Positions 1-6,439 of a stretch of DNA of 8,904 nucleotides are shown piece after piece. The notes under the pieces are model-generated. The model did no database searches and was not told the DNA's origin. It saw only the letters and a program-made list of their open reading frames with translations. The stretch is from Lachnospiraceae bacterium (lineage in GTDB: Bacteria > Bacillota > Clostridia > Lachnospirales > Lachnospiraceae): the NCBI GenBank assembly GCA_017461685.1, contig JAFTXF010000100.1, forward strand, positions 1 through 8,904, given 5' to 3'. Position numbers and translations under genes: made by a program. Numbering within the stretch: position 1 is the first letter of the stretch; each line of letters begins with the position of its first letter.

Positions 1-273
1 CAACCTGTAATTCCGGCGGCTTGCGGTACCGTGGTCCGGCATATAACAGTTGCGTTTATGGGGCGTTAGTGGCCGTCGGTCCTTAGCTAAGCAAGGCGAT
101 AGCCGCAGTCTGAGCTTAGTACAGCACAAGGCATGCTTTCTCACTAAGTTCACACTACGTGTTCACTAAGTGTTCAATGCACGCTACGAGACACTATCGA
201 GCGAAAGCGTCCACTGAAACGCAACTGTTATATGCCGGACCACGGTACCGCAAGCCGCCGGAATTACAGGTTG
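1..273. repeat. Large inverted-repeat element with perfect 57-bp arms
   Basis: Bases 1-57 are the exact reverse complement of 217-273, with no mismatch over 57 bp, separated by a 159-nt centre (58-216). No convincing ORF is present. The centre has smaller structure: a palindrome CTTAGCTAAG at 82-91, two copies of TCACTAAGT (141-149 and 163-171) spaced 22 nt apart, and AGCGAAAGCG near 200-209, which could fold with a GAAA tetraloop. The element looks more GC-rich than the AT-rich promoter that follows at 297. It ends 24 bp before the hisS promoter. The left arm begins at window base 1, so the element may extend upstream. It could be a non-autonomous mobile element, a structured intergenic repeat that insulates or terminates transcription, or an assembly fold-back. 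The sequence shows the repeat; its nature is inferred. Confidence 0.85.
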
Positions 274-296
274 ACGGAAAGGAATAAAAATTTTTC

Positions 297-325
297 TTGC
301 ATAACCACATTTCTTGCGATACAAT
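297..325 (+). promoter_or_regulatory. Sigma-A-type promoter for the hisS operon
   Basis: TTGCAT at 297-302 and TACAAT at 320-325 are separated by exactly 17 bp, close to the sigma-A consensus. A start about 7 nt downstream would give a 5' leader of only about 35 nt before the hisS ATG at 369. That is too short for a T-box or attenuator, so this hisS lacks the leader regulation common in Firmicutes. A GAAAGGG ribosome-binding site lies at 354-360, 8 nt before the ATG. Confidence 0.75.
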
Positions 326-368
326 AAAGGGTAGCAATTATTATTGAAATACAGAAAGGGCTATCGAC

Positions 369-1631
369 ATGGCACTTAGTAAAAAGCCGGTTACCGGCAT
401 GAAGGATATATTACCACAGGAGATGGTGATACGAGATTACGTTATGGGTGTGATTAAGGAGACCTACGGCAAGTTTGGTTTTACTCCGATTGAAACCCCA
501 TGTGTAGAGAATATTTCCAACCTGTCCAATAAGCAGGGCGGAGAGAATGAGAAGTTGATTTTCAAGATTTTAAAGAGAGGCGAGAAGCTGAATTTAGAGA
601 CCGCTGAGAGCGAAGCTGATTTGGTAGATGGTGGTCTACGTTATGATTTGACGGTACCTTTGGTACGTTTTTACAGTAACAATGCCAATAATCTGCCGAG
701 TCCGTTTAAGGCGCTTCAGATGGGCAATGTGTGGCGTGCAGACAGACCTCAGCGAGGCAGATACCGTCAGTTTATGCAGTGTGATATTGATATTTTGGGT
801 GAACCAAGCAACCTGGCTGAGATAGAGCTGATTCTGGCGACTACTACTACATTAAGTAAGTTAGAGTTTAAGAATTTCCAGATTCGTATCAATGACCGCC
901 AGATTTTAAAGGCTATGGCAGCCTATGCAGGATTCCCGGAGGAGTCTTATGACAGCGTGTTTATTGTACTGGACAAGATGGACAAGATAGGCATCGATGG
1001 TGTGAAGGCTGAACTTGTGGAGATGGGCTATGGCGAGGATGTTTGTCAGAAATACATGGATTTATTTATCGATATTGAAGAGGCTGATGACGGCCCTGCA
1101 TATATTGCAGAGAAGCTCGCAGACTATCTTCCGGCAGGCGTAATGGCTTCTTTCATGGAGATTATTGACAGCGTACAGGCTACCAAGGAAGATACCTTTG
1201 AAATTGTTTTTGACCCGACCTTGGTACGTGGCATGAGCTATTATACAGGCACGATTTTTGAGATTGCCATGCCGGAATTCGGCGGTAGCTGCGGCGGTGG
1301 CGGCCGTTATGACAAGATGGTTGGCAAGTTTACCGGTAATGATGTGCCGGCTTGCGGCTTCAGTATCGGCTTTGAGCGTATTATTCTGCTCTTGATGGAG
1401 CGTGGATTTACGGTTCCGAATGCACCGGGCAAGGTAGCATACCTGATTGAAAAGGGTGTAGCAGGAGAGAGACTTTGCGAAATCATTGCACAGGCTCAGG
1501 CAGCACGTAAAGATGGTACACAGGTGCTGGTTGCCCGCATGAATAAGAATAAAAAGTTCCAGAAGGACAATCTGATGAAGGAAGGCTATCAGGACTTTGT
1601 AGAATTTTACAAGGATAGCCTGAAGAATTAA
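369..1631 (+). CDS. hisS: Histidyl-tRNA synthetase, eukaryote-type sequence class
   Basis: Cytoplasmic class II synthetase that charges tRNA-His with histidine using ATP. The 420 residues match the family's usual length of about 420. Motif 1 covers the TGMKDILP stretch near residues 9-16 and the following helix. Motif 2 is GNVWRADRPQRGRYRQF at about 119-135. The family signature RGMSYYTGTIFE lies at 287-298, GGGGRYD at 309-315, and motif 3 GFSIGFERI at 330-338. A short anticodon-binding domain follows from about 350. The histidine-pocket segment reads LRYDLTVP (90-97), the form typical of eukaryotic and archaeal enzymes, where most bacterial HisRS read LRPEGT. The usual RGLDYY has Ser in place of Asp. 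Start: ATG with GAAAGGG 8 nt upstream. aspS follows after 23 nt, so the pair is probably cotranscribed. The identification is secure. Confidence 0.97.
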   Translation: MALSKKPVTGMKDILPQEMVIRDYVMGVIKETYGKFGFTPIETPCVENISNLSNKQGGENEKLIFKILKRGEKLNLETAESEADLVDGGLRYDLTVPLVRFYSNNANNLPSPFKALQMGNVWRADRPQRGRYRQFMQCDIDILGEPSNLAEIELILATTTTLSKLEFKNFQIRINDRQILKAMAAYAGFPEESYDSVFIVLDKMDKIGIDGVKAELVEMGYGEDVCQKYMDLFIDIEEADDGPAYIAEKLADYLPAGVMASFMEIIDSVQATKEDTFEIVFDPTLVRGMSYYTGTIFEIAMPEFGGSCGGGGRYDKMVGKFTGNDVPACGFSIGFERIILLLMERGFTVPNAPGKVAYLIEKGVAGERLCEIIAQAQAARKDGTQVLVARMNKNKKFQKDNLMKEGYQDFVEFYKDSLKN

Positions 1632-1654
1632 ATGATAGAAAAGAGGAAATAGAT

Positions 1655-3460
1655 ATGGCAGAATCCATGAAAGGTTTAAAGCGCTCCCACAGATGTGGTG
1701 AGGTATCCAATGCATTAGTCGGTCAGCAGGTTACTGTAATGGGCTGGGTACAGAAGCAGAGAAATAAGGGCGGTATTATTTTCGTTGATTTACGTGACCG
1801 TTCCGGTATTTTGCAGATTATTTTTGAGGAAAGTGAATGCGGCAGTGAAGCCTTCTCAAAGGCTATGAAGCTGCGCAGTGAATTTGTAGTAGCAGTAGTA
1901 GGTAATGTAGAGAAGCGTGCCGGTGCTGTGAATGAAAATCTGGCAACAGGTGATATCGAAATCGTGGCAAAGGAAGTTCGTATTCTGTCAGAAGCAGAGA
2001 CTCCTCCGTTCCCGATTGAAGCAGATTCCAAGACCAAGGAAGAGCTGCGCCTTAAATATCGTTATCTGGATTTAAGAAGACCTGATTTACAGCAGAATAT
2101 TATCCTCAGAAGCAAGATTGCGGCCAATATCAGAGCATTTTTGGTAAAGGAAGGCTTTTTGGAAATTGAGACGCCTATTTTGCAGAAGTCTACTCCGGAA
2201 GGCGCAAGAGACTATCTCGTACCAAGCCGTGTACATCCGGGCACCTTTTATGCCCTTCCTCAGTCTCCGCAGTTATTCAAGCAGTTACTGATGTGCTCCG
2301 GTTATGACAGATATTTCCAGATTGCCCGCTGCTTCCGTGATGAGGATTTACGTGCAGACAGACAGCCTGAATTTACACAGGTAGATATGGAGCTGTCCTT
2401 CGTAGATGTAGATGATGTTATCTCCGTAAATGAGAGATTACTCCAGTACGTTTGTAAGGAAGCTATCGGTTTAGACGTGCAGCTTCCGATTCCTAGAATG
2501 ACCTGGACAGATGCTATGAACCGCTTCGGTTCTGATAAGCCGGATACCCGCTTCGGCATGGAATTACAGGATGTTTCCGAAGTGGTTAAGAACTGTGGCT
2601 TTGGCGTATTTACCGGTGCTTTACAGGCAGGCGGCAGCGTGCGCGGTATCAATGCCAAGGGACAGGCTGAAATGCCGAGAAAGAAAATTGACGCCTTGGT
2701 TGATTTTGCAAAGGGCTACGGTGCAAAGGGCTTAGCTTACCTTTGTGTAATGCCTGACGGCAGCTACAAGTCTTCTTTTGCAAAGTTTATGACAGAGGAA
2801 GAATTAAAGAATCTGGTTGCTGCAATGCAGGGTGAGCCTGGTGACTTATTACTTTTTGCTGCTGACAAGAACAGCATTGTATGGAACGTTTTGGGCGGTT
2901 TACGTTTAGAACTGGGTCGTCAGATGGGACTCATTGATGACAATAAGTTCAATTTCTTATGGGTTACCGAGTTCCCGCTGCTTGAGTGGAGTGAAGATGA
3001 CAATCGTTTCGTTGCAATGCACCATCCGTTTACCATGCCTATGGATGAGGACCTTCCGCTTCTGGATACAGATCCGGGTAAGGTACGTGCAAAGGCTTAT
3101 GATATTGTATTAAACGGTACAGAGCTTGGCGGTGGCAGTGTGCGAATTTTCCAGACGGACGTTCAGGAAAAGATGTTCCAGGTTTTAGGCTTTACCAAGG
3201 AAGAAGCTTACAATAGATTCGGTTTCCTGTTAAATGCGTTTAAGTATGGTGTACCACCACACGCAGGCTTGGCATACGGTCTGGACAGACTGGTTATGCT
3301 TTTGGTAAAGGCTGATTCTATCAGAGAAGTTATTGCATTCCCTAAGGTAAAGGATGCAAGCTGTCTGATGACCAATGCCCCTGACGTAGTGGATGCAAAG
3401 CAGTTAGAGGAGCTTCAGATTGCATTGGCATTACAGGAAGAGGCTATTGACGAAGCATAA
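1655..3460 (+). CDS. aspS: Aspartyl-tRNA synthetase, bacterial type
   Basis: Cytoplasmic class IIb synthetase that attaches aspartate to tRNA-Asp. The 601 residues match the bacterial type (about 590), which carries a GAD insertion that archaeal and eukaryotic forms lack. An N-terminal OB-fold anticodon domain (about 1-110) includes GWVQKQRNKGGIIFVDLRDR at 30-49. The catalytic core follows, with PILQKSTPEGARDYLVPSR at 174-192 and motif 2 FRDEDLRADRQPEFTQ at 227-242. The GAD insertion spans roughly 290-415, and motif 3 GLAYGLDRLVML lies at 538-549. In the anticodon loop, the position that is Leu in discriminating enzymes (RRDLGS/GLIF) is Lys here (RNKGGIIF). This leaves open whether the enzyme also charges tRNA-Asn. 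Start: ATG behind AGAGGAAA; an in-frame ATG four codons later is possible. It lies 23 nt after hisS, and no terminator is visible before the next gene. Confidence 0.97.
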   Translation: MAESMKGLKRSHRCGEVSNALVGQQVTVMGWVQKQRNKGGIIFVDLRDRSGILQIIFEESECGSEAFSKAMKLRSEFVVAVVGNVEKRAGAVNENLATGDIEIVAKEVRILSEAETPPFPIEADSKTKEELRLKYRYLDLRRPDLQQNIILRSKIAANIRAFLVKEGFLEIETPILQKSTPEGARDYLVPSRVHPGTFYALPQSPQLFKQLLMCSGYDRYFQIARCFRDEDLRADRQPEFTQVDMELSFVDVDDVISVNERLLQYVCKEAIGLDVQLPIPRMTWTDAMNRFGSDKPDTRFGMELQDVSEVVKNCGFGVFTGALQAGGSVRGINAKGQAEMPRKKIDALVDFAKGYGAKGLAYLCVMPDGSYKSSFAKFMTEEELKNLVAAMQGEPGDLLLFAADKNSIVWNVLGGLRLELGRQMGLIDDNKFNFLWVTEFPLLEWSEDDNRFVAMHHPFTMPMDEDLPLLDTDPGKVRAKAYDIVLNGTELGGGSVRIFQTDVQEKMFQVLGFTKEEAYNRFGFLLNAFKYGVPPHAGLAYGLDRLVMLLVKADSIREVIAFPKVKDASCLMTNAPDVVDAKQLEELQIALALQEEAIDEA

Positions 3461-3499
3461 GAGACTTAAGATAATAGACTTTTGCAGTCAGGAGATGTT

Positions 3500-4234
3500 A
3501 TGAGATATAAATTGTATCTTCTGCACATCGGTGATTTGGAAGACATGAGTCTTCAGGATACTGCAATGACACTGATAGATAATCACCGAAAAGAGATTGT
3601 ACAAAAAAAGAAAAGAGAGAAAGACCGGATGCTGGCAATTGCAGCCGGTCTTTTGCTACAGGCAGGATTTTTGGAGCTGGAGCCCACGAAACAGCATTGT
3701 GACAGGAGAGAGATTTTTTCTGACAGCCAAACACTGCGTGAATATGGGATGTGCTATAAGCTGACAGCCAAGGCGCTTGTGGAGTCCATGCAAAAATACA
3801 GTGAAAACGGCCGGAGCATATTTCCGATACCTTTGATTTACAAAACAGGCAGTCAGGGCAAGCCTTTCTGGGACAGGGAGGTATTGCAAGCATTTTCCCC
3901 GGAAAAAAGACTGTGGTATTTCAATCTGTCCCATTCCGGAGATTATGCGGCATTGGCAGTAGCTGACTGTGCAGTAGGGGTGGATATTCAGGAGCCCAGA
4001 AAGGCAGAGAAAATTCCGGGAGGCTATCGGGGATTCAGTCGTCTGGAGGCTTATGTGAAATGTACCGGTGCAGGGTATGCTTATGGCCATCGGGAATATG
4101 AAAATGCCCGGGGAAATGTGCCCGGATATCCGATACTGAGCTTTGATTTGATTGAGGAGTATGCATTGCATATATGCTTTGCCGATGGCAAAGAGATAGA
4201 AAACGTAGGAGCAGAAGGAAATGATGAAAAATAA
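3500..4234 (+). CDS. Compact 4'-phosphopantetheinyl transferase, Sfp type
   Basis: Predicted to move the phosphopantetheine arm of CoA onto a conserved Ser of acyl- or peptidyl-carrier proteins in the cytoplasm. Counting from the ATG at 3500 (244 aa), family landmarks appear in order: GKPFW at 120-124, FNLSHSGDYAALAV at 141-154, GVDIQ at 160-164, and a shortened (W/F)xxxEAxxK motif, FSRLEAYVKCTG, at 179-190. D162 and E183 would match Mg-binding Asp107 and Glu151 of Sfp. Glu109 of Sfp is Gln164 here, and the motif's Lys is Leu. Only 21 residues separate D162 from E183, against 44 in Sfp, so the helix between them is largely missing. I chose the ATG at 3500 because AGGAG lies 5 nt upstream; an in-frame TTG at 3482 would add six residues. 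It follows aspS by 39 nt and overlaps the next gene by 14 nt. The family is likely; activity is less certain, and the target carrier protein is unknown. Confidence 0.82.
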   Translation: MRYKLYLLHIGDLEDMSLQDTAMTLIDNHRKEIVQKKKREKDRMLAIAAGLLLQAGFLELEPTKQHCDRREIFSDSQTLREYGMCYKLTAKALVESMQKYSENGRSIFPIPLIYKTGSQGKPFWDREVLQAFSPEKRLWYFNLSHSGDYAALAVADCAVGVDIQEPRKAEKIPGGYRGFSRLEAYVKCTGAGYAYGHREYENARGNVPGYPILSFDLIEEYALHICFADGKEIENVGAEGNDEK

Positions 4235-5912
4235 AAATAAGGTTTTTGGAATTTTATTAGTTTTCATTGCGATAATTCATGTAATACTGATTCTTTTTTA
4301 TGGCATGAAAAAAGAGGGATTTCACGAAGATGAATATTACTCTTATTGGACAAGTGCGGGATATGCAGAGATTTTACCGAGTGGGTATTACGACTGGAGA
4401 ACCGGCCCGGAAATGCAGGAGCAGTTTATGGTGTCAGAGGGGGAGCAGTTTCAGTTTGATGCCGTAATACAATACCAGATTGAAGATGTGCACCCACCTC
4501 TTTACTATCTGTGCCTGAATATCATTATGAGTATGTTTCCGGGAAGATTTTTTAAATGGTTTTCTATTGCACTAAATGCAGCTTTTTCTTTGGTTACACT
4601 GTTTGGAATTACGTTCTTTTTTTATCATTTGACGGAGGAAGATAAAGAGCATAAAGAAAAATTTGCTTTGGCGGCAGCAGCTTTTTACGCAATCGCACCA
4701 TCCGGCATCAGTAATGTAATGTTTGCCAGAATGTACGGAATGTCTGCTATGTGGAACGTGCTGTATGCGTGTGTACTGTTAATGGCGGTTAAAAATTTTG
4801 ACAGCAGTCGGAAAAGGTTTGGATTGTTTACTGTTTGCGGAGCAATCATCTGTTATTTGTCATTTTTAACACATTATTTTAGTTTATTGCTTCCCGGACT
4901 GTTGACGGTCGGAATATGTATTTATGTGCTGATAAAACGGAAGTATATTATGCGTATGCTTGTATACGGTGCTTCTATGTTAGTGGGAATCGGTCTTGCC
5001 GTATGCACATATCCGGCCTGCCTGACGCATATTTTTTCAGGTTACAGAGGTACCGGTGTATTAGATGAATTAAATTTAAATGGATTTGTAGGAAGAATTC
5101 AGTTTTTCAGCAGTATGTTGAATGAATATACGGCGGGTAATCTGTTGGGATGGATACTGGTGCTGCTTATGATTGCAGCAGTCGTTTTTGTGTTAGTTGT
5201 TGTTTTATGCTTTAAGTCTACAGAAGAGCATGAGCATAGAGAATGGTACTGGTACGGCATGGGGCTTGTATGCTGCGTAGTTTCCTGTCTGATTTTAATG
5301 AAAATCTCTCTGTATGTTTATGGTGCAGGCTGCAGATTCTTTTTCCCGGTGCTGGCATTGATGATACCGCTTATAGGCTGTTTTGTCCTGAAAACGATTA
5401 TGCTGGTTATCACATGCATTCAGGCAAAGGCTACCCGGGGGAATTCTATCCCTCAAAAGAATAATTCGCAAATGGATAAGCAGCAAATAAATGTCAGAAA
5501 GTGGAGCATGATGATATGTATCGTGGCATTTTTATTTATGTTGGTACCGTATGTAAAAGGACTTCTGGAAAATAAAATATTATTCCTCTATGAGGAGGAG
5601 GCAGAAAAGGTTGCTTTTGCCGAAGAATATAAGGAATATCCTCTGGTTTTGCTTTGTGACAGGGACAATATGCATAGGACTTGGTATATAGCAAATCAGA
5701 TATGGCCGTTCCATAGTGTTTTTTATACCGATTATGAACATATTATGGTGGATTCATTTGTGGAGCCCACAATCCAGTCTGCTGATAAGCTGGTAGTCTA
5801 TATGGATGCGCCGGAGGAAGTGGTGCAGAAATTAGTAGATATAAATCCGAACCTGGATTCCTATACATTAGTCAGACATGATGCGTTTTATTATGTATAT
5901 TTATTAGAGTGA
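4221..5912 (+). CDS. Polytopic GT-C family glycosyltransferase (GT39/PMT-ArnT-like)
   Basis: Predicted integral membrane enzyme that transfers a sugar from a polyprenyl-phosphate donor to a protein or envelope glycan on the outer face. The 563 residues open with a membrane anchor (about 8-28), followed by FHEDEYYSYW at 34-43. The acidic pair just after the first helix is the usual GT-C catalytic site. EDVHPPLYYL at 88-97 and FARMYGMSAMW at 168-178 are typical of the GT39/ArnT-like group. Further hydrophobic segments lie near 112-135, 148-160, 174-190, 200-238, 246-264, 307-331, 344-364, 372-400 and 429-446. A soluble, presumably extracytoplasmic C-terminal part covers about 450-563. Start: ATG behind AGAAGGA, inside the end of the transferase gene, suggesting translational coupling; the ATG at 4224 is an alternative. 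Donor and acceptor cannot be read from sequence. Confidence 0.85.
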   Translation: MMKNKNKVFGILLVFIAIIHVILILFYGMKKEGFHEDEYYSYWTSAGYAEILPSGYYDWRTGPEMQEQFMVSEGEQFQFDAVIQYQIEDVHPPLYYLCLNIIMSMFPGRFFKWFSIALNAAFSLVTLFGITFFFYHLTEEDKEHKEKFALAAAAFYAIAPSGISNVMFARMYGMSAMWNVLYACVLLMAVKNFDSSRKRFGLFTVCGAIICYLSFLTHYFSLLLPGLLTVGICIYVLIKRKYIMRMLVYGASMLVGIGLAVCTYPACLTHIFSGYRGTGVLDELNLNGFVGRIQFFSSMLNEYTAGNLLGWILVLLMIAAVVFVLVVVLCFKSTEEHEHREWYWYGMGLVCCVVSCLILMKISLYVYGAGCRFFFPVLALMIPLIGCFVLKTIMLVITCIQAKATRGNSIPQKNNSQMDKQQINVRKWSMMICIVAFLFMLVPYVKGLLENKILFLYEEEAEKVAFAEEYKEYPLVLLCDRDNMHRTWYIANQIWPFHSVFYTDYEHIMVDSFVEPTIQSADKLVVYMDAPEEVVQKLVDINPNLDSYTLVRHDAFYYVYLLE

Positions 5913-5924
5913 TAGCACAAATTT

Positions 5925-6164
5925 ATGGTGGAGAATGTTAATGGGATATGGAAAAGTGATGTACAACAGGAAGATGTTTTTAAGGAAAAGGTAGAAACCA
6001 CATCATCAGAGGAGAGTGTGGTACTTTTGGATGAGACAAAGCTGGGATATTTGTTAGAGGAAGAGAATGAGCCCGTAAGCACCAAGCCGGTAGTTATTGA
6101 AAAAAACATTTCGCGAGGGCATATTAATGGAGAACAGAAAATGTCTTTGTCGGTAATGTGGTAA
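5925..6164 (+). CDS. Small acidic hypothetical ORF, possibly a decayed gene
   Basis: A 79-codon ORF starts 12 nt after the glycosyltransferase stop. The product is acidic and hydrophilic, with no membrane segment or signal peptide, and I do not recognise it. There is no good ribosome-binding site before the ATG, so it would need coupling to the upstream gene. The end PVVIEKNISRGHINGEQK faintly recalls the start of a bactofilin core (vIgkn..i.Gdi.g). A shift of reading frame near 6145 would continue as VFVGNVVIAL before a TAG. This fits a truncated, frameshifted remnant but is weak evidence. The rest of the 5913-6200 interval shows no other gene and no clear terminator. Real but unknown, remnant and chance ORF all remain possible. 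Confidence 0.28.
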   Translation: MVENVNGIWKSDVQQEDVFKEKVETTSSEESVVLLDETKLGYLLEEENEPVSTKPVVIEKNISRGHINGEQKMSLSVMW

Positions 6165-6215
6165 TAGCTTTGTAGCAGGAAAATTTTCGGCAGAAAAATT
6201 GATAAAAATTAGCAC

Positions 6216-6244
6216 TTTACATTTTCTGCAAAAAGTATTATGCT
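6216..6244 (+). promoter_or_regulatory. Sigma-A-type promoter upstream of the glycosidase gene
   Basis: TTTACA (6216-6221), a 17-bp spacer and TATGCT (6239-6244) align with the promoter of the second repeat copy, where the -10 is the better TATATT. An inverted repeat found only here, GCAGAAAA (6190-6197) with TTTTCTGC (6222-6229), encloses the -35 box and could be an operator. No match to a catabolite-response element was seen nearby. Confidence 0.65.
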
Positions 6245-6259
6245 AACTTATATATATAA

Positions 6260-6390
6260 AACGATGATGATGACAGTACCAATGCACAGATTTCTTACAG
6301 AGACAGCTGCATTTGCTGCGAGCAGCTTAGAATCGGCATAGGGAAGACCACCTCGGAGTGACTTTAATACAGTCCGTATATCCGCGTTAA
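6260..6390 (+). promoter_or_regulatory. Orphan T-box Stem I without antiterminator or terminator
   Basis: The leader of the glycosidase gene starts with a recognisable T-box Stem I. It has AGTA (6275-6278) on the 5' side of the specifier loop and AGAGA (6299-6303). A distal hairpin AGCTGC/GCAGCT pairs fully. On the 3' side GAA-G-ACC-A (6343-6350) gives ACC (Thr) as the specifier, followed by CCTCGGAGTGAC. The downstream half is missing. There is no GGTGGnACC T-box sequence, no competing hairpin and no T-run between 6391 and the gene's ribosome-binding site at 6428-6432. It could still bind a tRNA anticodon and elbow but could not read the charging state by the known mechanism. A duplication relic is the simplest view. 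Confidence 0.8.
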
Positions 6391-6439
6391 TTAACAACTA
6401 AAGCTGATAAGGTTCTACATTATAATTAGGAGCAGGAAT

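Larger units (their letters stand above)
6203..6390 (+). repeat. Direct repeat copy 1: promoter plus T-box Stem I
   Basis: This segment is nearly the same as 8383-8568. By eye there are about 15 substitutions and four short gaps over the 177 positions from 6214, close to 90% identity. Similarity begins at the TAAAAATT block and stops abruptly after CCGCGTTAA. Beyond that point copy 1 runs into unrelated AT-rich sequence leading to the glycosidase, while copy 2 continues as a full T-box leader. The two copies bracket the glycosidase gene. Confidence 0.9.

Noticed and set aside
141..183. CRISPR-like array from repeated TCACTAAGT
   Set aside because: Only two short, imperfect copies with 22-nt spacing occur and nearby cas genes are absent. 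They are internal structure of the inverted-repeat element.
1062..1715. 217-codon antisense ORF over hisS
   Set aside because: It lies opposite strongly conserved HisRS motifs, has no ribosome-binding site and encodes no recognisable domain. It is a shadow of hisS.
3482..3499. TTG as the start of the phosphopantetheinyl transferase
   Set aside because: No ribosome-binding site precedes it, whereas the ATG at 3500 has AGGAG at 3490-3494 with suitable spacing.
3656..4267. 203-codon antisense ORF over the phosphopantetheinyl transferase
   Set aside because: The forward frame carries the family motifs in order and is coupled to its neighbours. The reverse frame shows no domain or start signal.
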